Assembly: GCA_965248255.1 (NCBI GenBank)
Contig: CBDFIW010000004.1
Coordinates: 496,001 to 560,000, forward strand
Length of the DNA stretch: 64,000 nt
Reading direction: 5' to 3'
Source: JAKZVK01 sp965248255
GTDB taxonomy: Bacteria; Acidobacteriota; Terriglobia; Bryobacterales; UBA6623
The notes under the pieces are model-generated. The model was not told where the DNA came from, made no database searches, and was given only the letters and a program-made list of their open reading frames with translations. The first letter of the stretch is position 1; each line of letters starts with the position of its first letter. Positions 28,136-37,098 of the stretch are shown in pieces. The position numbers and the translations under genes were made by a program.

Positions 28136-28807
28136 ATGAAGAAAAGGAGCCCCAGACCTGCCGGCGCCGAGGAGCGCAAGCGCCGCGTCAGCAAGATTTT
28201 GCGCCGCCTCAACAAGGACTATCCAGACGTCGACTGCGCCTTGAAGCACACCTCCGCCTGGCATCTGCTGGTGGCGACGATCCTCTCCGCACAATGCACT
28301 GACACACGGGTCAACATGGTAACGCCCGGACTGTTCGAGAGGCTGCCCACTACCCGGGACATGGCTGCCGTACCGCCGGCCGTGCTCGAGCGCGAAATCC
28401 AGTCTACCGGCTTTTTCCGCAATAAGGCCAAGTCTCTCATTGGGGCCGCGCGGCGAATCCTCTCCGACTTCGGCGGCGAAGTGCCCGCTACCATGGACGA
28501 GCTGCTCACGTTGCCCGGCGTGGCGCGCAAGACAGCGAATGTGGTGCTTGGCACATGGTTCGGCAAGGCAAGCGGAGTCGTGGTCGATACGCACGTGCAA
28601 CGTATCGCCGGTCGACTCGACCTGACCAAACAGAACGACGCTAAGAAGATCGAGCAAGATCTGATGCGGATTCTACCCAAGAAAAGGTGGATCCTTTTCT
28701 CCCACCAGATCATTCATCACGGACGAGCCGTGTGCCAGGCCCGCAAACCTCGCTGTACCGAGTGCAGCCTCGAAGACCTCTGTTATGCCCCGGACAAGAC
28801 CGTCTAG
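28136..28807 (+). CDS. nth: Endonuclease III
   Basis: The 223-residue protein starts MKKRSPRPAG at 28136. All family hallmarks are visible: helix-hairpin-helix LPGVARKTANVVLG with the catalytic lysine (RKT), catalytic aspartate in VVDTHVQRIAGRL, and a C-terminal [4Fe-4S] ligand set C-x6-C-x2-C-x5-C (CQARKPRCTECSLEDLC). It excises oxidised pyrimidines and nicks at AP sites. An in-frame start 60 bases upstream exists but adds residues not typical of the family. Confidence 0.95.
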   Translation: MKKRSPRPAGAEERKRRVSKILRRLNKDYPDVDCALKHTSAWHLLVATILSAQCTDTRVNMVTPGLFERLPTTRDMAAVPPAVLEREIQSTGFFRNKAKSLIGAARRILSDFGGEVPATMDELLTLPGVARKTANVVLGTWFGKASGVVVDTHVQRIAGRLDLTKQNDAKKIEQDLMRILPKKRWILFSHQIIHHGRAVCQARKPRCTECSLEDLCYAPDKTV

Positions 28808-28849
28808 GTAAGTTACGTCACCAAGAGACAGGAAACCTGAAAGGGTGAT

Positions 28850-29090
28850 GGGACGCTGGCTAGGAGTGGCGCACGCCCGTGGCGTGCCGAGCCGAGCCCT
28901 GCTCGGCTCTTGCAGCGCCTTCACTGAAACCGGTCAGAACCGCACACTCCTCGCTCCCTAGCGAGCACCGAGTCCTACCGTGCCGCAGTCCGATCAAGGA
29001 CCCCGCTTGTGGTGGTAGGGGCCGGCCCCCGTGCCGGCCCGCAAGCCCAGGGTGAGTCTTCCTCGCCGGACGTGACACTCGCAGCGCGAA
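28850..29090. repeat. Cluster of GC-rich palindromes (REP-like)
   Basis: Directly visible are GCACGCC/GGCGTGC near 28870 and a nine-base stem GAGCCGAGC/GCTCGGCTC (28889-28909). A GGGGCCGGCCCCCGTGCCGG stretch near 29018 is like the inner dyad of the MITE-like repeat. They lie between nth and the acetoacetate-decarboxylase-like gene. No T-run follows, so they are not simple terminators. Confidence 0.45.
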
Positions 29091-29091
29091 A

Positions 29092-30894
29092 CTACACCGG
29101 CGGGACTCGCAGAGCCGAGCGTGTCAGCGGCTGCGGGCGCGCTACGAACGTGGGCCGGCTGGTTGCAGGGGAAGCATCGGTTCCCGGGATCACGCCGTCA
29201 CAGCGCTCGGCGTAGTAGGGCAGAAAATCCGAGGCCTGGGCCAGCACTTGACCCGGCCCCCGCTGCATGGTGGCATCGACAATCACAGACGCTGACGAAA
29301 CCTGCAACGGCCCCAACTCAAACCAGGGATCCGAAGCCACCCCCAGGCCGCGCGCGGGCTCTTCCGGGAAGACAACAGCCAGCGACGACCGGTCCACCTG
29401 GTAGAAGCGACCCTGAAAATACCAGTGCTGGGTGATGAGATCGGCTGGGCCTGGATTCGACAGCAGTGACCGCGGACGCAGCCCGATGACGTCGATTTGG
29501 GAGAGTGACGTTCCGGTTGCCGTGCCCCGCACAGTCCCCTGACCCGCACAGAACAGTCGTCCCAAGCGGCGGCCCTCGACCTGGAAGTCCCGTGGAGTGA
29601 CAATAACATCGATCTCGCCGCTCTTGCTGGGGTAGCCGAAAACCTCTCGGCCGAAGAGAACGTCCCCGCCTTCGCCGACGACGTGTGAAAGGGCGTACCA
29701 GCCCCGCGCGCGCCCGACGACGCAAAAAGCCAGCAACCACGCCTCCGAATAGGGAACTGGTGACAGATCACTTGCTTCCACGCGAAAAGCCAAGAGACGA
29801 AGCACATGTCGAATGCTTCCCACGCATGGCGGGGGTAGGATGTCGGGACGGCTGTCGGCCTCGCCCGAAAACCGAATGTCAATCATGTCAAAGGGACCAA
29901 GCCGAAGCTCGCGGCGCACTCGATAGTCTTCGGTCTCCGCATCGCTTAGTTTCCAAGCGCTGGCCTTCTCGCGCCACCCCAGGGGCTTCCAAGTCCTCCG
30001 TTGGCTCACAGGTCTGTCGTAGCGGACGAGGCTTGAGGTCTCGAAGGCCTCCCTTCGAACCTTGGTCACAAAAACAGGCCGCGAAGGCCTCGTAACCAGT
30101 GACCCAGTCTCCGTGGACGCCTCCTGGAACGTGACGGACTGTATCTGCTTCACGGGAAGCTCGATTACCGGATCGGCCGCTGACGCCGTAGGCCACTCGA
30201 ACGTCGTGCCCTCTGGATCGCAAAGGCGGCTCACTGACTCCACACCGCTATCTCCACCGCTCGCATCTGCGGTCTGAGGCGGAACTTGCAAGAGACGGAC
30301 CGCACCGAGGCCCAGTAGTCCCCGCCGCCAATCGGCGTCGAGACGGTAGTCGTACACGAAGGTCGGCAGCCTCGGCGGCTCGTCCGAAGCTCGGGGGCCT
30401 TTGTCGGTTGTCGTTGTTTCCAGCCGGTGCAGCAATGCCCCATGCCGTCGTACGGACGCGCGCACCTGAGCGCCCGACGTCTCGAGGTTGATCTCCGCGT
30501 CCTTCGCCGCCAGCCCAAGATACTCGCGCGCAAGTAAGCGGCCCCACTCGTGGCTGGTCCAGTGCAGCGGCTCAAACCAACCCCGCTTCCCGTCATACTC
30601 GACTTCCACCCGAAGAACCGCCGCCGCGAACGGTCCTGGATGAAGCACCGTTCTCGGCTCGGGCACGACGCCAACGTATTCGAGCCACATGTCCGCTTCC
30701 CCGGCAAGATTGAGAGGGGCCGGCAGCATCCGCATCACGCGCTCCGGATCGGTCTGGAAGCCGATCAGCAAGCGTTGAACCCGGCGAGACGTCTGGCCGG
30801 ACAAACGCGGAATGCAGGTGGTCGCGAGGGCAAGGCCGGCGAGACCCGCTTGGAGAAACCTGCGCCGGTCGGGGAGCTGAGAGGCGATAGGCAA
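29092..30894 (-). CDS. Exported protein with two acetoacetate-decarboxylase-like domains
   Basis: About 600 residues. The N-terminal DRRRFLQAGLAGLALATTC is a twin-arginine signal; the only in-frame start is TTG at 30894, before an upstream stop. Domain 1 (~residues 38-290) begins RLLIGFQTDPERVMRMLPAPLN, as in acetoacetate decarboxylase (ADC) fold proteins. Domain 2 (~345-570) has VPYSEAWLLAFCVV then GREVFGYPSKSGEIDVIV, matching the ADC segment around the Schiff-base lysine region. ADC cleaves acetoacetate through a lysine imine; whether the lysine here is catalytic is unclear. Exported tandem ADC-like proteins are unusual. Transcribed towards nth. Confidence 0.6.
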   Translation of the reverse strand: MPIASQLPDRRRFLQAGLAGLALATTCIPRLSGQTSRRVQRLLIGFQTDPERVMRMLPAPLNLAGEADMWLEYVGVVPEPRTVLHPGPFAAAVLRVEVEYDGKRGWFEPLHWTSHEWGRLLAREYLGLAAKDAEINLETSGAQVRASVRRHGALLHRLETTTTDKGPRASDEPPRLPTFVYDYRLDADWRRGLLGLGAVRLLQVPPQTADASGGDSGVESVSRLCDPEGTTFEWPTASAADPVIELPVKQIQSVTFQEASTETGSLVTRPSRPVFVTKVRREAFETSSLVRYDRPVSQRRTWKPLGWREKASAWKLSDAETEDYRVRRELRLGPFDMIDIRFSGEADSRPDILPPPCVGSIRHVLRLLAFRVEASDLSPVPYSEAWLLAFCVVGRARGWYALSHVVGEGGDVLFGREVFGYPSKSGEIDVIVTPRDFQVEGRRLGRLFCAGQGTVRGTATGTSLSQIDVIGLRPRSLLSNPGPADLITQHWYFQGRFYQVDRSSLAVVFPEEPARGLGVASDPWFELGPLQVSSASVIVDATMQRGPGQVLAQASDFLPYYAERCDGVIPGTDASPATSRPTFVARPQPLTRSALRVPPV

Positions 30895-31059
30895 TCGAGG
30901 TTCACCCGGCGGCCAGGTGCGAAGCGTGTTGCTAATCAGGAGCCACGGCCGTCAGGTCGAGATGGATCCCACCGCTGCCTAGCGGTCACGGCTCGACCGG
31001 AAGCAACTGCGTAACACTCGCGGACGCCAACCAACCGATTATAGCGAGGGGGAAGCCGG

Positions 31060-31644
31060 CTATTTCGGTTCCGCTGGGGCCGGCTCGGGATCGGGTAGTG
31101 CGGTCTGTGAAGGAAGGGCGGTAGTAGCCACATTCATCGCCGGCAACCCGATGCTCTCGCCCAGTTCCGACAAGGTTCCCAGGTCCACCGGTCCCACGAT
31201 GTTGATGACCGTAAACTCCTGCTCCTCTTCGGAGACGACAGTTATTCCCTTGACCTGTTCGTCTTCCACATAGGAGTAGATCGAAACGGCCTCGGTCTTG
31301 TTGCGGTCTCTAACCTCGATGACCGGCACCCAACCGGGCGCCTTCATCTGCTTGCGAATCGAGTCGACATCCTCCGCGCTATAGGCCTTCTTGCTGCCGA
31401 ACCAAAAGCGGCGCACATAGATGCCTTTCAGGCCGCCCAGCAGTTTCTTGACCGGCTCGGTAACGCCCTTGCGAATCCCGAGCAGCTTGCCCCCCCCCTG
31501 CAGCGACTTGCCGTCGAGGTTCACGCGCACCACTTCTTGCGCTCTCTCGTCCAGGTGGCCGAGATCCATGTCAAGTTGCACCCCCGACTGAGGCCACAGT
31601 AGTGCCGGCGACCACACGAGTACGAATAGCCACGCCAACCTCAT
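31060..31644 (-). CDS. DUF4252 exported protein
   Basis: Starts at 31644 with GGAGG seven bases upstream and an ATGA overlap with the gene before. A signal peptide (MRLAWLFVLVWSPALLWPQS) precedes a ~175-residue DUF4252 domain, recognisable by GIYVRRFWF, the KQMKAPGWVPVIEVRD segment and EEEQEFTVINIVGPVDLGTL. DUF4252 genes usually lie in operons with ECF sigma factors, as here; function is unknown. The proline-rich tail (PDPEPAPAEPK) is probably disordered. Confidence 0.8.
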   Translation of the reverse strand: MRLAWLFVLVWSPALLWPQSGVQLDMDLGHLDERAQEVVRVNLDGKSLQGGGKLLGIRKGVTEPVKKLLGGLKGIYVRRFWFGSKKAYSAEDVDSIRKQMKAPGWVPVIEVRDRNKTEAVSIYSYVEDEQVKGITVVSEEEQEFTVINIVGPVDLGTLSELGESIGLPAMNVATTALPSQTALPDPEPAPAEPK

Positions 31645-32027
31645 GGTCCAACCTCCCCCGCGCCGTGCCGCAAAACTACGTCGCGAGCCTTGTTGATCTT
31701 CTGGCCGGCAAGCTGCAGCGACAGCATCAACTCCTCCGCCGCTCGTTCGTCTTCGATACCCGCTTGCCGGTTGCGGTCCTGTTGAATGTAGACACCCACA
31801 GCAAGTGAGGCGGCCATCGCTCCGGCAACCGCCCATCGCCACGCTAGCGGATGTCTTCCGGGCCGTTTCCTGATCGGCTCCGATGCATGGTCCCCATTCA
31901 CGCGAACCCGCTCCATCACGCGCTCGGTGAAGCCGGGCACAGGCTGGCGGCGGGCGTAGGCGTCCCGCAGCTCGCTCTCGACTCCCCTCAGTTCCTCCGC
32001 CATCAATTCATCGTCGCGCGGTTCCAT
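31641..32027 (-). CDS. Putative anti-sigma factor, single-pass membrane protein
   Basis: The 128-residue protein has a charged N-terminal cytoplasmic part with FTERVMERVR, one membrane segment (WRWAVAGAMAASLAVGVYI, ~68-86) and a charged tail. This topology and its place between an ECF sigma gene and DUF4252 suggest that it tethers or inhibits the sigma factor. No zinc-type HxxxCxxC motif is visible, so it is not a classic ZAS anti-sigma. Confidence 0.65.
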   Translation of the reverse strand: MEPRDDELMAEELRGVESELRDAYARRQPVPGFTERVMERVRVNGDHASEPIRKRPGRHPLAWRWAVAGAMAASLAVGVYIQQDRNRQAGIEDERAAEELMLSLQLAGQKINKARDVVLRHGAGEVGP

Positions 32028-32562
32028 AACAAAGTTCCCCCTCCAACGCGGCTACCTTTTCCCTGAGCCGCGCCAGCGCCCGTCGCAGTGTTGTCTTCAC
32101 CGTATTCAACGGCATGTCGAGCACTTCGGCGATCTCCCCCAGCTTCAGATCCTCCTGAAAACGAAGAATCACAACCATGCGCATCCTCTCCGGCAAGGCC
32201 TGCACCTTCTTTCGAAGGGCTTCGGCCAGCATCGGGTCGCGTTGCTTCGTCTCCACCCCCGGCTCGACGACCTCCTCGAGCGGCTGATAGCGGCGATGCT
32301 TCAGACGCCTCGTATAGTCGATGCACTTTCTCGTGACGGCCTGCCGCAGCCAAAACGTGAGATGCAGGTCCGACTCGATGCGCGCAAGATTCCTATACAG
32401 CTCCAGGTAGACGTCCTGAGCCACATCTTCGGCGACCGAGCGATTGCTGAAAAAGTGATACGCAACACTAAGGACCATCGACTTGTGGCAGTCGACAATT
32501 TCCCCGAACGCCTCGGAATCGCGAAGCGCGTTCTCAACCAATCGCCTGGAAGCCTGGCTCAC
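32008..32562 (-). CDS. ECF-type RNA polymerase sigma factor
   Basis: Region 2 is clear (SVAYHFFSNRSVAEDVAQDVYLELYRN, LTFWLRQAVTRKCIDYTRR) and region 4 too (ALPERMRMVVILRFQEDLKL, GEIAEVLDMPLNTVKTTLRRALARLR). Start is unsure: GTG at 32562 gives 184 residues; a TTG at 32607 would overlap the esterase gene by 41 bases. It overlaps the anti-sigma gene by 20 bases, as in cotranscribed sigma/anti-sigma pairs. Regulon unknown. Confidence 0.88.
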   Translation of the reverse strand: MSQASRRLVENALRDSEAFGEIVDCHKSMVLSVAYHFFSNRSVAEDVAQDVYLELYRNLARIESDLHLTFWLRQAVTRKCIDYTRRLKHRRYQPLEEVVEPGVETKQRDPMLAEALRKKVQALPERMRMVVILRFQEDLKLGEIAEVLDMPLNTVKTTLRRALARLREKVAALEGELCYGTARR

Positions 32563-32566
32563 GGGC

Positions 32567-33238
32567 CTATGTATCAGAATACGCCCAAGCACCCCGGAAA
32601 GGTTCAAGCTCGCGACAGAATCGCAGCATTCTTTCGCCTATCGGTTCTAGGACGTCCAGCAGCTGATGGTCCGAATCGACTAGTTCCAACCGGACCCGAG
32701 GTTTGCCCCGGGCGTATCGCACGGACACTTCCGGGTCGACCAGGTCGTCGTTGCGTCCGTGAAAGATCACCGTCGGCTGCGGCGCCGCGGGGAACGGCTT
32801 GTGCCGCAGCGCGTCTTCGAAGAAACCGTAGCCGATCGAAGACATGGCACCGAGCCCGTAGTGATAAACCGGCATCTCGCCGCTTTGTCTCCACGCATCC
32901 ATCGCCTCGCAGCCCAGCCGCTCGGCCCAAAGCCGCACGAAATCGAACGCCGGCGCGAGCAGCACAAGCGCGGCTACTCGGGACGGCTCGCGCGAAGCGA
33001 AGAGGGCGGCCAAGTAACCGCCCAGGCTTGATCCGACCAGCAGAGCCGGCTCATCGTCGCGGACCGCACGGTCGACCACTTCGAGTTGCGCGCTGATTGT
33101 GGTATCTCGGAACTCGCCGTCTACTAGGTCGGGCTGAATAACCTTTGCGCCAACCTCCGAGAACCGGCTATGGAGATAGCGGCCCTTTTGGGACTGCGTG
33201 CCGGAGGCAAAACCGTGCAGGTAGATGATGGTGGACAT
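32567..33238 (-). CDS. YqiA/YcfP-like alpha/beta hydrolase
   Basis: The 223-residue protein has the N-terminal STIIYLHGFASGTQSQKG, the nucleophile elbow GSSLGGYLAALF, acid in HGRNDDLVDPEV and histidine in DSDHQLLDVL. The order and size fit the YqiA esterase group. Probably a cytoplasmic carboxylesterase; the substrate is unknown. It heads the cluster with the sigma operon downstream on the same strand. Confidence 0.82.
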   Translation of the reverse strand: MSTIIYLHGFASGTQSQKGRYLHSRFSEVGAKVIQPDLVDGEFRDTTISAQLEVVDRAVRDDEPALLVGSSLGGYLAALFASREPSRVAALVLLAPAFDFVRLWAERLGCEAMDAWRQSGEMPVYHYGLGAMSSIGYGFFEDALRHKPFPAAPQPTVIFHGRNDDLVDPEVSVRYARGKPRVRLELVDSDHQLLDVLEPIGERMLRFCRELEPFRGAWAYSDT

Positions 33239-33253
33239 ATCAAAGACCCGGCT

Positions 33254-33371
33254 AGTGGAATGTCGCGGCGATGCCTCCCACGTAGGAGTATCCAGCGAGA
33301 CTGTAGGGGCGTGCTCCTGTGCCCGCCCGGCTGCCCGTTCACCATTAAGTTTTCTTTGCGACAGTTCACTA
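33254..33371. mobile_element. MITE-like repeat, copy 2
   Basis: Reverse-complement match of the repeat at 14950-15067 over all 118 bases, with the same TAGTG...CACTA ends and GTAGGGGC dyad. TA borders are present at both edges. Its right edge supplies the TAG stop of rpiB (33371-33369). The other end lies 16 bases before the start of the esterase gene, so it may also carry that gene's upstream region. Confidence 0.75.
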
Positions 33372-33821
33372 GCCCTCGCCGTTCTCGACGGCCAGCACCT
33401 TGTTCAGCCGACGCTGATGCCGCTCTTCCGCACTGAATTCCGCGTTCAAGAAAGCTCGCACCAACTCGGTCGCCAGCGATCCGCCGATGATGCGGGCGCC
33501 AAGACACAGCACGTTGAGATCGTCATGCTCGACGCCTTGGTGGGCCGAATAGCTGTCATGGCACAAGGCGGCGCGAATCCCGCGAACCTTGTTCGCCGCT
33601 ACTGAAGCGCCCACCCCGCTACCGCAGACGACGATGCCGCGTTCCGCCTCCCCGGCGGTCACGGCCCGCGCCACGGCGAAGGCGAAATCCGGGTAATCGT
33701 CAGTCGAGTCATACTCGTGGGCGCCCAAGTCGACGACTTCGTGGCCGTCGCGTTCCAGGACCCCTGCCAACTCTGTCTTGAGAGGGAAGCCCCCGTGGTC
33801 GGAGCCAATCGCGACCTTCAT
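33369..33821 (-). CDS. rpiB: Ribose-5-phosphate isomerase B
   Basis: 150 residues, the normal size for RpiB/LacAB. Family segments: KVAIGSDHGGFPLK at the start, VDLGAHEYDSTDDYPDFA near 30-48, GIVVCGSGVGASVAANKVRGIRAAL with the active cysteine, and HDDLNVLCLGARIIG near 100. It interconverts ribose-5-P and ribulose-5-P in the pentose phosphate route. Its stop TAG at 33371-33369 is formed by the edge of the MITE-like repeat, so the original C-terminal tail may have been different. Confidence 0.93.
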   Translation of the reverse strand: MKVAIGSDHGGFPLKTELAGVLERDGHEVVDLGAHEYDSTDDYPDFAFAVARAVTAGEAERGIVVCGSGVGASVAANKVRGIRAALCHDSYSAHQGVEHDDLNVLCLGARIIGGSLATELVRAFLNAEFSAEERHQRRLNKVLAVENGEG

Positions 33822-33985
33822 ACACCTCGATCTTACAGGAATCAGAAATCTGGAAAACGGGGCGGATTTCCGGACCCGCGCACCCCATCGCCGCTGTCCG
33901 TTTGCTTTGCGGCCACTTCGACAGATCCTCTATGCTGGGCGCAGTCAGCCGTCCCGGCTGAGTCTCCCCCGAAAGCCGCCCGTTC

Positions 33986-35473
33986 ATGTTCAAACCTTCT
34001 CATGCCGGCAACTCCCTGGCGCTGCTCACCGACCTATATCAGATCACCATGGCGCAGGGCTACTGGAAGAGCAGCATGGATCGGCACCAAGCGGTCTTCC
34101 ACCTGTTCTTTCGCAAGAACCCTTTCGAGGGTCAGTTCGCCATCGCTTGCGGTTTGGCCCAGGCGATCGAGTTCCTCGAAGCGCTACGCTTCGATCCGAG
34201 TGACTGCGAGTATCTAGCGACTCTCACGGGCAACGACGGCAAGCCATTGTTTGAACCTCGCTTTCTGGAATACCTCGGCCGAATGGAGTTCGCCTGCGAC
34301 GTGGACGCCGCTCCCGAGGGCACGCTGATCTTTCCGCAAGAACCCCTCGTGCGCGTCAAAGGGCCGCTGATTCAAGCGCAGATTGTTGAGACCGCACTCC
34401 TCACCATCATCAATTTCCAGACCTTGATCGCCACCAAAGCGGCCCGGGTTTGCACTGCCGCGAAGGGTGAATCGGTGCTTGAATTCGGTTTGCGGCGGGC
34501 ACAGGGCCCCGACGGAGGCGTGTCAGCCAGCCGCGCCTCCTACGTCGGCGGCTGCACCGGAACTTCGAATGTCCTTGCGGGGAAGCTCTTCGGTATTCCC
34601 GTCCGCGGCACCCATGCCCATAGCTGGGTCATGTCGTTCCCGACCGAGGCGGATGCCTTCGACGCCTACGCCCGCGCGATGCCCAACAACTGCATCTTCC
34701 TAGTCGATACCTACCACACGGTGGACGGTGTGAAGCGCGCGATCGAAGCCGGCAAGAAGCTGTCGGCTGCCGGTCACCGGATGGTGGGCATTCGGCTCGA
34801 CTCGGGCGACCTGGCCCGGTTGAGCATCGAGGCGCGCCGGATGCTCGACGAAGCGGGCTTCCACGAAGCGCTTATCGTCGGTTCCGACGACCTCGACGAG
34901 CACCGCATCAGCGATGTCAAGAAGCGCGGATCGGCCGTCACCGTGTGGGGCGTCGGCACCCGCCTCTCCACAGCTCATGACGACCCGGCGCTCGGAGGCG
35001 TCTACAAGCTGTCGGCCCTTCGCGAGCCCGGCGGCGAGTGGCAACACAAGATCAAACTGTCGGACGATCCGGCGAAGGGCTCCACTCCCGGGATTCTTCA
35101 AGTGCGGCGATTTCACGGCGCCGGGCAGTACGTCGCGGACGCGATCTACAACGAACCGGCACCGCCTGCGGGCGACTGGAACCTTTTCGATCCCGACGAC
35201 CCGGCCCAAGTGCACACCTTGCCCGCCGACCACCCGAGCGAGGACGTGCTGGTTCCTGTCTTCCGCCGCGGACGCCCAGTCTACGAACCGGTGCCCATCG
35301 AGACCGCGCGCCGGAAAACGCTCGATGAACTTGGGCGGCTTCACGACTCTGTCCAGCGCCTTGCGGAGCCGCGGCCCTATCCGGTGTACCTCGAAGCCGG
35401 TCTGTTCGAACTGAAACGCGATGTACGAGAACAGGCAGCCCATTTTCGCGCTGACGTGGATAGCCAGAGTTAG
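33986..35473 (+). CDS. pncB: Nicotinate phosphoribosyltransferase
   Basis: 495 residues. N-terminal LLTDLYQITMAQGYW and later SVLEFGLRRAQGPDGGVSASRAS are diagnostic, followed by GTHAHSWVMSF with the conserved histidine and IRLDSGDLARLS. It joins nicotinate and PRPP to make nicotinate mononucleotide for NAD salvage. The C-terminal half follows the longer bacterial type. It is divergent from rpiB with a 164-base gap that must hold both promoters. An IS630 copy has landed six bases after its stop. Confidence 0.93.
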   Translation: MFKPSHAGNSLALLTDLYQITMAQGYWKSSMDRHQAVFHLFFRKNPFEGQFAIACGLAQAIEFLEALRFDPSDCEYLATLTGNDGKPLFEPRFLEYLGRMEFACDVDAAPEGTLIFPQEPLVRVKGPLIQAQIVETALLTIINFQTLIATKAARVCTAAKGESVLEFGLRRAQGPDGGVSASRASYVGGCTGTSNVLAGKLFGIPVRGTHAHSWVMSFPTEADAFDAYARAMPNNCIFLVDTYHTVDGVKRAIEAGKKLSAAGHRMVGIRLDSGDLARLSIEARRMLDEAGFHEALIVGSDDLDEHRISDVKKRGSAVTVWGVGTRLSTAHDDPALGGVYKLSALREPGGEWQHKIKLSDDPAKGSTPGILQVRRFHGAGQYVADAIYNEPAPPAGDWNLFDPDDPAQVHTLPADHPSEDVLVPVFRRGRPVYEPVPIETARRKTLDELGRLHDSVQRLAEPRPYPVYLEAGLFELKRDVREQAAHFRADVDSQS

Positions 35474-35479
35474 CTCCTA

Positions 35480-36573
35480 TTGAATCCCGCAAATTATTAT
35501 GACACTTTTTGACAGTGTGGGGCATCTATATATGTATGGGCAACCCCAAAGGTGTGAAGCGGGATTTCAAGGCGCTGGAGAAGCGCCGTTTCGAAGCGAT
35601 GCGGCTGCTCCACCAAGGCCACAATCAGTCCGAGACGGCGAGACGGCTGAACGTCGCTCGCCAAACCGTCAGTGAGTGGCGGCGGCAATACCGCGAGCAG
35701 GGTGCGGCCGGACTCCGCCAGGCCGGGCGCGCCGGACGCAAGCCGCTCCTCGATGCCGCACAACGCGAACGCCTGACGTCGCTGCTGCTGGAAGGCCCGG
35801 AAGCCCACGGCTTCCCAACGCCCCTGTGGAGCTGTCCGCGGGTGGCTCGGCTGACCGGAGACGAGTTCGGGGTCGCATACCACGCAGGCCACGCCTGGAA
35901 GATCCTGCGAGCGCTCGACTGGAGCCCGCAACGCCCGGCCGGAAAGGCGCGCGAGCGCAACGAAGAGCGGATCCGCACCTGGAAGCGCAAGACCTGGAAG
36001 CGCATTAAAAAAAAGCCCAAAACGAAGGCCGTACGCTCGTCTTCATCGACGAAAGCGGATTGAGTCAGAAGCCGCATCGCTGCCGCACCTGGGCGCCACG
36101 TGGCCAAACACCGGTGCTGCAGTTTAACTTCAACTGGGAGAAGCTTTCCGTCTCGGCGGGGCTGACGCTGCGTAACTTCTACTTCCGGCTCTATCCCGGT
36201 GCGATCGGCAAAGAGCAAGTGACCGACTTTCTCAAGGCGTTGGTACGTCATATCGATCGCCCGCTGCTGATCGTCTGGGATCGGCTGCCGGCGCACCGTA
36301 GCCGCCTGGTGCAAGAGTTCATCGAACTCTCCGAAGGCCACATCGCAACCGAGTACTTGCCACCCTATGCGCCGGAGTTGAATCCGGTGGAATACATCTG
36401 GGCTTACTGGAAGCAGCACGAGTTGCCGAACGTCTGTCCGAAAGACTACGGCGAGCTGAACGAGCGGGCCCGCAAGGCACTCCGCCGCATGTACCGCAAA
36501 CCGCGTTTGATCACGGCCTTCTGGAAACAGTCTTCTCTTTGTTTTGACTGACTCTATATTATGCGGGAGTCAA
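35480..36573 (+). mobile_element. IS630-family element, intact copy B
   Basis: 1094 bases between TA dinucleotides (35478-35479 and 36574-36575). Terminal repeats are TTGAATCCCGCA (left) and TTGACTCCCGCA (right, inverted), a near match. Copies of the same length occur at 38080-39173 and 50961-52054. TA target duplication is the hallmark of the IS630/Tc1/mariner group. Confidence 0.95.
35536..36551 (+). CDS. IS630 transposase made by -1 frameshift (copy B)
   Basis: The first frame (from ATG 35536 to 36063) holds an HTH domain (NQSETARRLNVARQTVSEWRR). The second ends at 36551 and holds most of the catalytic domain. They overlap at an A8 run (36006-36013). A -1 slip there makes one protein that reads KKKAQNEGRTLVFIDESGLS, so the first catalytic aspartate (FIDES) is encoded only after the slip. 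The second aspartate is in LLIVWDRLPAHRS and the glutamate in PELNPVEYIW. Fusion gives ~338 residues, typical for the family. Confidence 0.9.
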
Positions 36574-36609
36574 TAGTTCCCTCTTGAGCCGGCAAAGTCG
36601 GGGGCTACG

Positions 36610-37020
36610 TCACGGTGCTAACAAAGGAAAGCGAGCAAAGGGCAGGTTTCGCAAAACGGCGAACGTTATCGCCGTCAGCAAAGCGCCTGCCAGTACGTGG
36701 CCAGGGATGGCAGGGGGCCTCACTCGCCTGTAGCGGAGCGCTCTATACAACAGAAAGACGGACCAAGCCATAACGGCAGGTCCAAGCACAACCGCCAGAA
36801 CGTTGTAGTCTACCGCTCGTCCTATTTCGCCCTGGAGCAGCGCGTGAAGCGCCCTGGTTGCGCCGCAGCCGGGACAGTGCAATCCAGTGAGGGAATAGAA
36901 CCAGCAGGCGGGGAACGCCAGACCCAATCTTAGGGTGTAGCGGTAGATCAGGAAGAGCGCGGCGAGGGTCGCGACTACGGTCCAGAAGGCCGCTTGCGTT
37001 ATTACGAAACAGTTGCGCAT
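36610..37020 (-). CDS. DUF2752 membrane protein
   Basis: 136 residues from the ATG at 37020; a TTG start at 37089 is possible. The family signature LTGLHCPGCGATRALHALLQGEI is present at about 46-68, between membrane helices. Three helices in all. DUF2752 proteins are often next to GYF_2/DUF4234 proteins, as here. Function unknown; the double-cysteine motif may bind a metal. Confidence 0.85.
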   Translation of the reverse strand: MRNCFVITQAAFWTVVATLAALFLIYRYTLRLGLAFPACWFYSLTGLHCPGCGATRALHALLQGEIGRAVDYNVLAVVLGPAVMAWSVFLLYRALRYRRVRPPAIPGHVLAGALLTAITFAVLRNLPFARFPLLAP

Positions 37021-37098
37021 GTGTTCGATGACACCCAGAACGACCAGTTGGGGTAAGGCCGCGGCTACGCTCCTAGTACTTAATCGCAAAAGTGCGCG

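Noticed and set aside
33124..33507. A 127-residue frame across the second MITE-like repeat
   Set aside because: It crosses the ends of the repeat and overlaps rpiB and the esterase gene; it has no family features.
35625..36419. A 264-residue antisense frame repeated in each IS630 copy (also 38234-39028 and 51115-51909)
   Set aside because: It is the mirror of the transposase frames and conserved only because the IS copies are nearly identical.
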